Source: Girardinichthys multiradiatus (taxonomy: Eukaryota > Chordata > Actinopteri > Cyprinodontiformes > Goodeidae). Taken from it: a stretch of DNA of 64,000 nt. The notes under the pieces are model-generated. The model worked only from the letters and a program-made list of their open reading frames with translations. It did no database searches and was not told the origin of the DNA. The stretch lies in NCBI RefSeq assembly GCF_021462225.1, contig NC_061811.1, positions 4,485,163 through 4,549,162 on the forward strand, read 5' to 3'. A program made the translations under genes and the position numbers. Positions 38,000-48,614 of the stretch are shown piece by piece (the stretch's first letter is position 1; each line of letters begins with the position of its first letter).

Positions 38000-38330
38000 G
38001 TGTGAGTAATATTTCAGCATAAAAATGCATTTGCAGCAACCGAAGCAGAACAAATGTGCAAATGCAAAAATTGTTTTTTCCTCTTTAATGAGTATATATT
38101 TCTTGTTAATGAGCTGAACAGCACCTGCTCACAGATGTGTTGGCTGCGTTCATCAGCAGCCGAGGCAAACATTTTAAAACACGACTCGCTGGTTCACTCT
38201 TGCTCAGGAAAGGTGCATATCTAAGTTTTTTCAGTGTGCACAGAACATTTGCAATTCTTTCCATGAAATGGACTTGGCCTCTCTGAGGGACCGGCGGTCT
38301 GTTTTTTGCTAATTCCACTCAGGTTGTTCA
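38000..38330. other. Candidate conserved non-coding block
   Basis: A repeat-free block with an ATGCAAAT-type octamer (near 38059-38068), a TTAATGAG pair (near 38085-38092 and 38104-38112) and an E-box-rich centre (CACCTG at 38122-38127). The 70-codon minus-strand frame over it has no domain. Confidence 0.3.
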
Positions 38331-39053
38331 GGAGGGCAAGGTGGGCCGGTGCTGCTGTGACAGGCAGGGGTCCCACATCGAGCCGCCAGTCAAGTTATTC
38401 TGTTAATGCACTGCATAACAATGTAAACCAATCTGTTATTAACAGCTGTAACTAGCTGTACAGACTGCATGACAAACAATTTGGACACATGAAATTAGAT
38501 ATGACCAAATTAGACAACTTGTGGAAACTTAGTGATGATGAAAAACAAAGCTTCGGAAGTTCAGATGATGAGCACTGATGTGGTGTAAAGGCTGTTAGTT
38601 TCCTCTAAGAAACTTAGGAATAAAAACAGATTTGTTGGAAACTCTAGGAAAGGTTTATGAGACAAAAACCTGAAGGATCTTAAAAAAAACCCACCAATTT
38701 CATACTAAGCAATGTATGTAGTTTTTTGTTCAAAAAAACAACCATTAACAACAGCCCTTTCTTCTTTATTCTGTTCTTCTTTTCCCTTTAGTTTTTCTTG
38801 CTGCAACCAAGAGATAAGAAAATCAAAACAATGCTTAATTTCATGCCAACTGACTTCAGATTACACAAACTGGAGTTTGAGTTTGAAGAGAGCTCTAAGG
38901 AAAGGTTAAACTGATTCAGAAACATGACTAAGTGAGAAGGAATCAATTTTACTCTTTGCTTTGTTTTAGTGGGTAACAGTGGACAACAGGTAAACAGGGC
39001 CTTGGAATATTTTCCTTGGACCTTTCCTTTTTCACATCACATTATATTTCATC
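38331..39053. other. Unique DNA, nothing recognised
   Basis: No repeat or exon was recognised. Confidence 0.4.
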
Positions 39054-39057
39054 ACAT

Positions 39058-40542
39058 TGTTAGGATTATGATTATTGATTAATTAATATTTATCAATAAT
39101 TATAATTAAAAAACATAATTTGAGAAAATTAATTTCTTGTCTTCTGGTTTTGTAAGTGTGGTTCAACGCCTTTGATAATTACAACTGTTAAATACTCAGT
39201 AATAATTGATAACTATTACCAGAGATGTCACTGTTTAATCAACCGTTTCTGCTGAAACGTGGGGAACTTTAACCTTATTTTGACTGACAAATCACTCTTG
39301 CACAAAATAAACACAAACCGACTTCTCTTTATCTACGTGAAAATTTATTAAACAATGAGCCTGACACAATCAACTCTTTGATCCAATAATCTTCACCTAC
39401 TCAAACATGCAAAGTTCTACACAAAAGGGTAAAATATTTAACTAAACAAAATAAAGCAAAACAGCAGTGGGTGTGTATGGAATCAACCAGCAGTTATGGC
39501 AAAAGTGATAATATGACAAGGGAATATGGTGTTGAACGAAGCTTTGGGAGCGCAGCCCACCAGAAAGTATAGCTCAGTGAGATGCAGGCAGTCATAAACC
39601 TTCCCCCACCGCTGGGGTTGTTACAGAACACAAAGGGTTATAAAACCTTTGGTGACATCTCATAAAACATGAAGTTGAAGACAAAGAAAATGGTTGATTT
39701 TCACCATAAGGTTATTATAGCGGTCCAGTTTCACAGCGTAGCTGCTCTCAGGTGTTCACACGGTAAAAGCACAATCTTGCGAGACTTGGCGGCCTCAGAA
39801 AACATCAGTAATCACGTTTCAAAAGAACAATGGCATGCACATACAATTCAGAACACATTAGACTATAAGTGGCGATTCTAATCGCACTAAATCTCCTCTA
39901 CCCTGCCCAAGCTATTCCAAATAAAGAAATAAAAATAAAAGGTGGATTTTACTTGTTGAAGTCTTCCTTCTGGGGCAGCGAGTAAGAGAGAAAAGGGGTT
40001 GAAGAGTTCCTGTGCGTCCGCAGTTAAACTCCAAGAAAGTGGTCAATCTCCATCTTTTGGCCTCCTTGGCGAAAAGGAAAACTATGATCTGACTGTCAGC
40101 AGTCGACTAGTACAAAACAAGGAGGGAAAGTTGCGTCTCCTTGAAACTCCGTGGTTTTTTGGTTACGTGTTAAACTCACGTCTTTGATCGGCAAAGTGAA
40201 ACTTCTGGCCTTCTTATTCCAGAAACCTCTTTCCTGAATTTTTCGTTGCCAAAAAGGAGAATAAATGAAGAATCCACGTGGGATCTCTTCTTCTCCAGAG
40301 ATGCGCTTAAGTTACTGCTCCGGTTTCCAGCGTGAAAAGCACAGCTTTTAAAGTGGCCACCTTCATTTATGCTTTCCCGTGACGTCAGACTTGGGACGCT
40401 CCGTCATGTCAGCCACGGTGGCCGCTGGGATTTGTAGTAGCAGGCTATCCTGGGATACAAAATGGCCGATGACGCCAAACGGCCTGGTAGCATCCAGCAA
40501 TGTGCAAATGGTCCAATATTCAGCACAACATGTGGTCGAACA
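39058..40542 (-). mobile_element. LTR-like repeat copy 2, probable solo LTR
   Basis: Its 40020-40500 part is the reverse complement of the repeat at 1-491. Read on the minus strand it would start TGTTCGACC near 40542 and end CCTAACA at 39058, giving TGTT...AACA ends, with a possible 4-bp duplication ACAT on each side (39054-39057 and 40543-40546). The CRE (40380-40387) is conserved, the TATA position is degraded, and AATAAA on the minus strand (39344-39349) lies about 290 bases before the 3' end. At 1485 bp it would be a long LTR. The exact ends and the class are inferred; there is no internal coding region. Confidence 0.5.
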
Positions 40543-40564
40543 ACATTATTATCACAAACCTTAA

Positions 40565-40635
40565 TGAATGTAATGTGATTTATGTGATAGACCAACAAAA
40601 AACAGTAAATAGCTTGTGGAAAGTGGAAATAAGTT
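40565..40635. mobile_element. Tc1-like terminal fragment
   Basis: The segment 'tttatgtgatagaccaacaa' (40578-40597) matches the subterminal region of the Tc1-like family at 41522-42830. Only a short stub is visible. Confidence 0.45.
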
Positions 40636-40654
40636 GTTTCGCTAATTCAAAGTT

Positions 40655-41490
40655 TCCAAAAGTGATCCAGGAGGCATATCTTCTTGTTATCAGGCTCCTC
40701 TCATGTGGAACCAGCTGCCAGTTTTAGTCCTTGAGGCAGACATCTTGTCTACTTTTAAGACTAGGCTTCAGACTTTCCTTTGATAAAGCTTATAGTTAGA
40801 GTGGCTTATCATGAGCTATCTCTGTTGTTAAGCTGCTATAGGTTTAGGCTGCTGAAGAACATAAACCAATTTTCCCCACTCTGCTACTTTCTCCTACTAC
40901 TCTCCATTTATGCATTATCTGCAGTTATAGATGAAGTTAATTTCATATTCCCCTTCTCTCTTCTACACAAAGCATGTTCAGGAGCTATTACCGTGACTAT
41001 AAGAACTGTACTATACTGTAATATTTTATACCATAGATTTACCTATTAGCTCATAGCTTGTTTGTTTATCTCTGTTTCTCTGCTGGACAAATCCACTAAA
41101 GGAGCTAAATTGAATTGGAAAATAAACCTGGACATGTGCTTGTCTGGTATTGTGTGTATGCTCTGTCTTCTAATACACACAGTCGGTTGCGGCAGATGGC
41201 CGCTCACACTGAGCCAGGTTCTAGTGGAGGTTTATTCCTGTTGAAAGGAAATTTTCCTTTCCAATATTGCAACATGCTTATTAAGGAGAAAGGATTGCTG
41301 CAAGACTTGATTGTCTGCATTGTTTTATACTAGGATTGTATTGGAGTTAACTGTGAATCTTGAATGGCTGGATTAAACTGACCATAAATTTCTGTATATA
41401 AATTGCAACTATTTGTTTTGTAAAGTCCTTTCAGAGAACATTTGTTGTGAATTGGCACCATATTGATAAACTTAACTGAAGTGAATCTAA
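40655..41490 (+). mobile_element. L2/Rex1-type LINE 3' end and 3' UTR
   Basis: The start encodes the C-terminal tail typical of these reverse transcriptases, read as WNQLPV...STFKTRLQTFL across about 40697-40780, with a stop soon after. A long 3' UTR follows with the block 'tgataaagcttatagttaga' (40781-40800). It ends with a decayed 'gtaaag-tccttt' and 'aactgaagtgaatc' tail near 41424-41490, matching the TTGAATTGAAT-type tails of teleost L2-like elements. A 5'-truncated LINE copy. L2 versus Rex1 cannot be separated by eye. Confidence 0.55.
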
Positions 41491-41521
41491 TAGAGAATGT
41501 GTGTGAACTGCAGTTTTCCAC

Positions 41522-41862
41522 TCGTATCCCAGACTCTTAACTAGACTTAGGTCTGCACTTTGACAGGGTCATTTTGACACACGAATATGCTTTTATCTAA
41601 ACCATTCCATTGTAGCTCTGGCTATAAGTTTAGGAATGTTGGCCAACTATTATGAAGTTTATCCCAGTCTCAAGTTTTTTGCAGCCATTAACATGTTTTC
41701 ATCCAGGATTGTCCTTTATTTGGTTCCATCCATATTCCCATCAACTGTGACCAGCTTCCCTGTCCATGCTGAAATAAAACATGTCCACAAAATGGTTCTG
41801 CTGACATCATGTTTCGCAATTAGAATGGCCTATTTAGGGGGACAAGAAGTGTTAGTTTTCTT
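41522..41862 (-). mobile_element. Tc1-like transposon, left block (split by a LINE)
   Basis: Reverse complement of the C-terminal part of the Tc1-like transposase; blocks around 41600-41640 ('ccattccattgtagctctgg') and 41660-41760 match the copy at 27790-27940. The block ends at 'agtgttagttttc' (about 41849-41861), where the Rex3-like LINE begins. The terminal block of the same element resumes at 42681. Confidence 0.7.
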
Positions 41863-42680
41863 TCTTTTGCAGATGACGTGGTCCTGCTGGCCCCCTCTAG
41901 CCAAGACCTACAGCATGCACTGGGGCGGTTCGCAGCCGAGTGTGAAGCGGCTGGGATGAAGATCAGCTCCTCCAAAGTCCGAGGCCATGGTTCTCGACCA
42001 GAAAACGGTGGTTTGTCCTCTTCAGGTTGGATGGGAGTTCCTGCCACAAGTGGAGGTGTTCAAGTATCTCGGGGTCTTGTTCACGAGTGAGGGAAGAATG
42101 GAGCGGGAAATCGACAGACGGATTGGTGTGGCTGCCGCAGTAATGGGGGAGCTGTGCTGGTCCGTTGTGGTGAAGAAAGAGCTGAGCTGAAAAGCGAAGC
42201 TCTCGATTTACCGGTCGGTCTACGTTCTTACCCTCACCAATGGCCATAAATTTTGGGTCATGACCGAATGTATGAGATCCTGGATACAAGCGGCTGAAAT
42301 GAGCTTCTTCCGTAGGGTGGCCGGGCACTCCCTTAGAGATAGGGTGAGGAGCTCGGCCATCCGGGAGGGGCTCGGAGTAGAGCCGGTGCTCCTCCACATC
42401 AAGAGGAGTCAGTTGAGGTGGTTCGGACATCTATATCGGATGCCTCGTGGACACCCTCCTCGGAAGGGGTTCCAGGCACGTCCCACCGGGAGGAGGCCCA
42501 GAGTACTGCCCAGGACAAGGTGGAGGGACTATGTCTCTCATCTGGCCTGGGAACGCCTTGGGCTCCCCCTGGAGGAGCTGGAGGAGGTGTCTGGGGAGAG
42601 GGACGTCTGGTCGTCTCTGCTGAGTCTGCTGCCCCCGCGACCCGGTCCCGGATAAAGCGGAAGACGACGAGTACGAGTAA
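41863..42680 (+). mobile_element. Rex3-like LINE, 5'-truncated 3' end, inserted in a Tc1-like element
   Basis: It starts just before the FADD catalytic motif of the reverse transcriptase (about 41868-41879) and runs to the end of the coding region and a short degraded tail ('gacgacgagtacgagtaa', 42663-42680) in place of the family's GATG repeats. Truncation within the reverse transcriptase is the usual 5' truncation of LINE insertion. Tc1-like sequence lies on both sides, so the LINE landed in an older Tc1-like copy. Confidence 0.8.
41868..42655 (+). pseudogene. Rex3-like reverse transcriptase C-terminal part, frame broken
   Basis: Reverse transcriptase motif C appears as FADDVVLLAPSS. The thumb and C-terminal region follow in shifting frames: VFKYLGVLFTSEGRMEREID (about 42058-42117) ends at a stop near 42188, then an open stretch from 42260 to a stop at 42653 includes SQLRWFGHLYRMPRGHPPRK and RTRWRDYVSHLAWERLG. 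The C-terminus (LLSLLPPRPGPG) matches the natural end of the family protein, so the last stop is the original one. At least two frameshifts or stops inactivate it. Fingers, palm motifs A and B and the endonuclease are absent from this copy. Confidence 0.8.
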
Positions 42681-42832
42681 GTTTGGAAAATTATGCATTA
42701 TTTTCCTTCCAATGCACAATTATGTACTATTTTGTGTTGTTTTGTCACATAAAACCAAATACACATAAGCTTGTTGCGTTTACGTAGCAAAATATGAAGA
42801 GGTTTGAATACTTTTAGGCACTGTACCTCTCA
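42681..42832 (-). mobile_element. Tc1-like transposon, right terminal block
   Basis: The sequence resumes the Tc1-like subterminal region ('cacaattatgtact', 42714-42727) and ends with 'tgaatacttttaggcactgt' (42807-42826), the terminal repeat. Together with 41522-41862 it is one element with an internal deletion and a LINE insertion. Confidence 0.7.
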
Positions 42833-44404
42833 GGACATCGATCCTCTTTAAGACCATCAACACAGAGTGGACAGAGTAGCAGAGTATGTGTATGGGTAAG
42901 TGTGTTTGCGTGTTAGAAAGCGTGTGCTTGTGTGTGCTGAACAAGCACAATGATTGCTAAGCTCTGTTTCATTCACTGTTGCACTGCAGTTTCATCATCC
43001 ATAGCTCAGGTTTGACAGGCAGCTCCTCTTATAGAAAACCTGCAGAGGGGCAAGCCAGAGTTGAAATGAAACCCTCTTTATCAAATTGTGATGAAGTGCC
43101 TGAAGTGCACATAAGGCTAACTAAATTGCATATCCCTTCCGCTGAACTCACTACACTTGCTGCCACCTCTGCGTGCCGATTTTTAAGACACAGGGGCTTT
43201 GTAAGTACAAATGAGATGAGAGAGGTGTTTCTTTGCCTTAAATCACTGTGAAATGTGTCTCAGTTGTTAGAACCTAAGCTTGGTTCTAGCCGGGGGCTGA
43301 GTTGAAGCTTCTGAGGTATTCTGGGTCTTGATCATCATACCAGAGCTGATATGCACTGTCTCTGCCACACCTTGACAGTGGATTTGTGTGACAGCTGATA
43401 TAATGTGATTTCTTCTGTCTCCAGGGTCTGAGGCTGATGATGGAAACTTCTGGGGTCTGTTTTGCTCGCTGGCCATGACAGAAAGTAAAAAAAAAAGGTT
43501 CAGCAAGATGGTCACTGGCATTTTTCACATGGCTTAAATATCCCTCTGTCTGTGTCCTGATGCCAATGCTTCGCTGACAGGAGAATTAGGTTCCTACATT
43601 CAGTCCGAAATTTGGGAGTCTCGGTTTGCCTCAGTTTGGGCACATCAGTTCGCTGACACACTGTCAGGTTCTCTCAGCATTTCCTTTTACATTATTTGAA
43701 CCCCAAACCATTTCTGTCACATCTAGGTGTACCAAACAAAGTGTTTCTCCTTCTAGCTTCAATGTATAGCCAATGATATGTTGTTCCTGAAATACAGATT
43801 CCTTAAATATATATATATATATATTCCTTTACACTTAAATACAAGGCCTATAGTCATGCAGATGTAGTTCCAAATGAGCTTGAAGCTTAGAATGGGAGAA
43901 CAATTCATAAACAATTTTAGAGGAAAACAAAATGTTGCAGCAATAAATATTTTCTAAAGTACAAAAAGCTTTTTTCCTATACTGAATGTATAGAAGTTAA
44001 ACTAATATAGAAAATAAAATTAAATAAAGTGCTCTGATGCAGGAATTCGAGTAAGAAAACATTAATCAAATTAATTCCAACAAACTAGAGGCACACGGCC
44101 AAAAATGCACATAATTAAAGGTATTGTCCCTCATATTTTCTTCTGCCACACAAAAAATATATAAATCCAGAGGAGCAAATAAAAAGAAGTACATACTTAA
44201 AATATTAATGCATTTGGTATAAGTAATTAATTAATAAATTGTTTTTAGCATGTGGGTCTAATGTGATAAACACTTTTCCCACAAATGTCAGTGATGAGGT
44301 CAGTGGCAAGTTGGCCCTCACATTCTTCCTCACTAGAACTATTATACAGACATTAAATCTTAGGTAACATTCTTATGAAGTTATTTGGCAAGATGTTTTT
44401 TGGT
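42833..44404. other. Unique AT-rich DNA
   Basis: A short (AT)n run lies at 43806-43824. The plus-strand frame at 42979-43251 (90 codons) and the minus-strand frames at 43267-43528 have no domain. No repeat was recognised. Confidence 0.4.
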
Positions 44405-44789
44405 CTTAATCATTTGCCTTAACATTTGGGAAATATTCTGTGGATTGAAGTGACAAAGAGTTTTTTGGATGGTGTGCTTTGAGTGTCATCTGCTGTAAAG
44501 CTAACACAGCATTTCAGAAACAGGAGATGATACCTAGAGACAAATATGGAGGTGGATAAATTATGATCTAGCTCTGCTTTGCTGCTCAGGACCTGGATGA
44601 AAAAGTTATTCTGCGCTCTATCAGTAGATTCTCCAATGACTTTGTGACCTTAAGCTTGAACACATTTGGGATTTGCAGCAGAACAATGATCCAAAGCATA
44701 GCAGCACGCCCACCTCTGAATGGATTAGCAAAAACAAAAACCGAATCTGATTGAGATGGGACATTCAAGCTTGAAACCCTTTTAATGTA
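44405..44789 (+). mobile_element. Fourth Tc1-like family, left block (split by a pogo-like element)
   Basis: Plus-strand transposase remnants in family order: 'cttaacatttgggaaatatt' (44419-44438), 'ctaacacagcatttcagaaa' (44501-44520), and the DDE region around 44640-44710, where 'cagcagaacaatgatccaaa' (44677-44696) is the catalytic Q-x-(D/N)ND context, with the first aspartate codon changed to asparagine. It stops at the TA of 44788-44789, where a foreign element begins, and resumes at 45595. Confidence 0.75.
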
Positions 44790-45592
44790 CCGTAAACAGA
44801 GCGCACCTGACTAAAATCCGCATGCTCTAATTTTAGAAAGAAATCCAATTTTGTTCTTGTACAGGCCGCACCGGATGTTAAGCCACGGGTGTCCCACGTT
44901 GTAATATGATTTACGCATAAAGATATTACACGTGAGGATTTTTTTACTTTACATACTTTAATCAGTATGGTAATATAAAATGCATATTGCAAATGTTTTA
45001 TTTCGAACAGTGCCTGTAACACGCCTAAATTTAAATATACGTACATTATCAGTAACAACAAATTTCGTTGCTAATGCTTTTTTACTGAACAGTGCACGTA
45101 CAACATCCAATATGTCCTAACTGATATACACTGCAGCCTACCAGGTCAAAAGTCATTGATCGCCTTCTTCATCTTCTTCCTGCGCACTGAAACCATCAAA
45201 GTCCTGTTCTTCAGTGTCCGAATTGAACAGCCTCAGGATCTCGTCTCTCACTTCAGCCTCTTTGTTGATGCTCTCACCTGAGCGCACCTGGTCCCCTTCA
45301 TCACGCAGCAGTCCAGCGTTTCGAAACCCGTTGGTGATTTTCCATGTTGATGAGGGTGAATATAAATGACTGATTTACAATACCGGTAATTGAATGGTGA
45401 AGGTGCTCTTAATTTATCGCACAAATTCATTGGACCTCTTTGAACTACTCATCAATTTGATTGGTCTGCTGTTACCAGGCAAAATGTTTTTGGTGACATG
45501 AAAAAAAAAACATGCATTAGCCGCACCGTTGAATAGGCCATAGTGATCAACGTGTGGGGAAAAAGTAGCGGCTTATAGTCCAGAATTTACGG
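44790..45592 (-). mobile_element. pogo/Tigger-like non-autonomous transposon with TA duplication
   Basis: An 803-bp insert bounded by TA on both sides (44788-44789 and 45593-45594), with CCGTAAA at the left and its complement TTTACGG at the right. The right subterminal sequence 'agcggcttatagtcc' (45567-45581) is characteristic of a widespread fish element of this type. The interior keeps only the last part of a transposase on the minus strand (45153-45358). It is a deletion derivative that must have moved with an enzyme supplied elsewhere. It splits a Tc1-like element, giving an order of events. Confidence 0.75.
45153..45358 (-). pseudogene. C-terminal tail of a pogo/Tigger-like transposase
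   Basis: An uninterrupted minus-strand frame ends with a stop at 45153-45155. It begins with a WKITNGFRNAGLL segment, typical of the end of CENP-B/pogo-type DDE domains, and continues into an acidic tail (SDTEEQDFDGFSAQEEDEEG). There is no start codon and no catalytic residues, so it is a relic of the parent element and not a gene. Confidence 0.6.
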
Positions 45593-45594
45593 TA

Positions 45595-45860
45595 GCTGAA
45601 TTAAAACATTTCTGCAGAGAAGAGTTGACCAGGGTTCCTCCACAGCGACTTATTGGCAGTTATCACACACACTTGATGACATTTGCTGCTGCCAAAAGTT
45701 AGCTCAAGAAGTTATTAGGTTTAAGGGGCAATTACGTTTTTCACACAGGGCCAGGTTGCTTCAGATAGCTATGTTCCCTTCAGAAATTAAACCATTTGAA
45801 AACTGCATTTGTATTAATTTAGAAATCAGAAAAAATCTTTAGATATTGTTTTTCTTTAAG
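45595..45860 (+). mobile_element. Fourth Tc1-like family, right block
   Basis: The sequence continues exactly where 44787 stopped: 'gctgaattaaaacatttctg' (45595-45614), then the C-terminal transposase region, and the right end around 45705-45760 containing 'agttattaggtttaaggggc'. Removing the insert and one TA restores a continuous family alignment. Confidence 0.75.
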
Positions 45861-46829
45861 TTGTAATTACTTGCTCATCCTTTTATTTTAGTTTATGCAT
45901 CATCTAATGAGAATTAATGAGAAAACATTTTTTCCTCAGATCTTCTGCTCTTTGCTCATATTCTCACCACTTACACTGACATCCTCAAAATAAATAGAAA
46001 CCCTCACCACCTAATAACTTACCAGGTAGTGTAAAAATGCTGCTACTGACATTGTTGCAGGCTTCAGTAAGCATTTAGACAGTCACACTCCCTCATTTAT
46101 GAAACACTGAATCCTAGCTTCCTTCCAAACTTCCTTCCGGCATTTTATTCCATCTAAATAATGCAGCCACAAAGAGTCATCGGGGGATCCATTATAGGGA
46201 GACTGATATAAAATGCTGGGATGCATGATCAGAGACTCTTATCACTTTCACAGAGCATGTTATAGTGCAGGAGGGAGACCTTTGTATTGTCATGTCTCCT
46301 CTAAGTGCTCAACCCTCTGGTTTATGTGATAACGATACGCAATCTGAGCATTTCAGAATATATCCCAGAATTCCCCTGCCTACATTAGATCCAGATGATG
46401 TATGAAGAGGCTGGGGAATGTGCTCATGAAGTGTGGTTAAATGACATTTCAGGGTTTAGGTGAAATTAACTTTATGCTGCAACACTTGTGTGAAGTGACT
46501 GGCTGTACTCTTCATGGTTGGGAAAGGAGGATGAGTGAAAAATCAATCCACCAGCAACACAGAAAGGGCACAAAAATGTGCATTCATCCAGAGCAGCTTC
46601 AGAAGCAGTGACGACATTGCAGGAAAATGTGATATTAAGATGGGAGCAATGGAGAAACCTACCTTGCCAGATGATTTATTTGATGTCTATTCATTTTACT
46701 CTCGGCACTTCTCTGAGAAGATACTGTTAATTACATATAGGCTACTGAAGACCAAATGAGCTTGACAGTGTTCCATCATGTTGTCACAAGAGGTAAAGGA
46801 GGAGCGGCTGTGTTTGCGGGGGCACGCGC
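45861..46829. other. Unique DNA, nothing recognised
   Basis: No repeat or exon was recognised. Confidence 0.4.
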
Positions 46830-47120
46830 GCTCACAGGTGTAGCCTGTTACGGCTCTTTCTCCTCTGCACTAATCTGCCTGTCAGTAATGAAGTCTGAGG
46901 CTTAAGTGTGGGAAGAGTGTGGGCGTCATTCATTAGTCTCATCCATTTCCATTAATGTTCACGGATTACTTATTATTCCCTGATTAATAAACACTCGTCA
47001 AGCATGTCCTTTTGCAGCCTCAATAAGGACAGCTTCATTAATGATTACTTTTAAGGCTATTAATATCTCAGTCACTGGCATTCACAGCTTGCAATGCTGC
47101 GGCACATTCTATATTATTGT
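46830..47120. other. Strongest candidate conserved non-coding element
   Basis: A repeat-free block with an unusual density of homeodomain-type sites: TAATGAAG (46887-46894), CATTCATTAGTC (46928-46939), CATTAATGTTC (46951-46961), GATTAATAAACA (46982-46993), CATTAATGATTAC (47036-47048) and CTATTAATATC (47057-47067). Non-AT segments between them look undegraded. No open frame or splice signals support an exon. The pattern is typical of developmental enhancers in fish gene deserts; conservation itself cannot be tested here. Confidence 0.4.
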
Positions 47121-48614
47121 TCTTTTTTTTAACCAAAAGCAGCTTCAGAAGGAGAAATGAATAAAGGTTCATTAGTCACTGGCATCACCTTCTACTTTCA
47201 AGGTAAGAATTTCATAAACAAGCCTCATTACCTTGGTATTTCAAGGGAAAAAAAAAAGTAATCCAATTAGTGCACTGTGAGGTACTATTGATTTGAGAAA
47301 CAAAAACATTAGCCAACCAATTCTGGAGGAGTAATACAATTCCTTTACTTTGTGTTTCAAATGAGTCTGAGAAAGTGTGTGTGCATACATAAACGTGTGT
47401 TTGGAATACTCAGAAAAGCATATTTTTATGTTTTACCTCCAAGGCCACACCCGGGCAGGTTGCAGAGGTCTCCCAAAGCTCAGATTAATCTTCAAAAACA
47501 CATACATGAAAAGCCTAATGAGATGATTTACAGCATATGTGCAATTATTGAAATTTGAAGTCGTTCATTCATTCATTCAGAGACAGAACACAGTCAATGT
47601 TAGCAAAGATGGGCAGAACTGATCAAACAGAGGTGTCAAATTTGATAATGACGTGATTCTTGGATCAGATGTCTGCCTGCTGACACTGATCCACCCACTG
47701 ATCCAGAAACCATGGTGCTGTGTTGCTAGTGGTCATATCGTGACTGATTTTAATCTGGATGTTCAAGCTGTCAGACTTCAAACTAGACATTAGTGCACAT
47801 TTGCTGTCAAACCAACCAAGTCTTAATGGATCTCCTTGAAGGATTCAATTATACAACCGATTGTAAATGAGCAGTTTATTGTATAGAGCTTTTCTCCTTT
47901 GAATGGAGAGAGCAGTTCTCTTTCTAAAATTATTACCAAGAGGTGGAGGTGAAAGTTAATTCAAACATTGAAATGCATACTACAAATTGTAAACATCAGT
48001 TAAGTTCGCAAAATCTAAGAGTTTGAAATCTTTCTAAATATTACAAAGATAACATGTAGTTATTTCTTTAAAGAAGTTTTTAATGCTTGATTTTAAAGAG
48101 ACCACAGATTTGTTTGACTGGTTGTTTTGAAACCAGACAGAAAGAAATCTCATTGATAACAGTTTTGGATCATCTTAAAACTCTTAGGATTCATTTGTAG
48201 TTTCTCAGAAATCATTTTAATATGATATTTAAAACTGAGCCGAGAATTTAACATTATTATTATTATCTCCCAATATTTATCTTCTGTTACATGTTTTATA
48301 CAGTAACATCACACAGAATGATTCTAGTAGACAACATCTGGAAAAACAAGCAAACATTACTTTCATGGTTTTTAGAGTAAAGAAAAATGCATTCAGAAAG
48401 ACTAAAACACTCAGGACTCTTATTTTGATAAGTTTCAAACCATTATGACGGCTTTGCAGACAACTTGTATTTCAAGAGTTTTAACATTGAAATATTGCGA
48501 TGAACTGTAGTAAATCTCTTTTTCAGAAGTAGTAGTCTACTATATTCACTGTTTGCTGCCACTGTAATGACAATTTGCATTTGAAAATGTCCAAAAGCAA
48601 ATGGGGCATACAGA
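47121..48614. other. Unique AT-rich DNA, nothing recognised
   Basis: No repeat family or exon was recognised. Confidence 0.4.

Noticed and set aside
41963..42430. 155-codon minus-strand frame
   Set aside because: Antisense to the Rex3-like reverse transcriptase C-terminal region, which explains the sequence.
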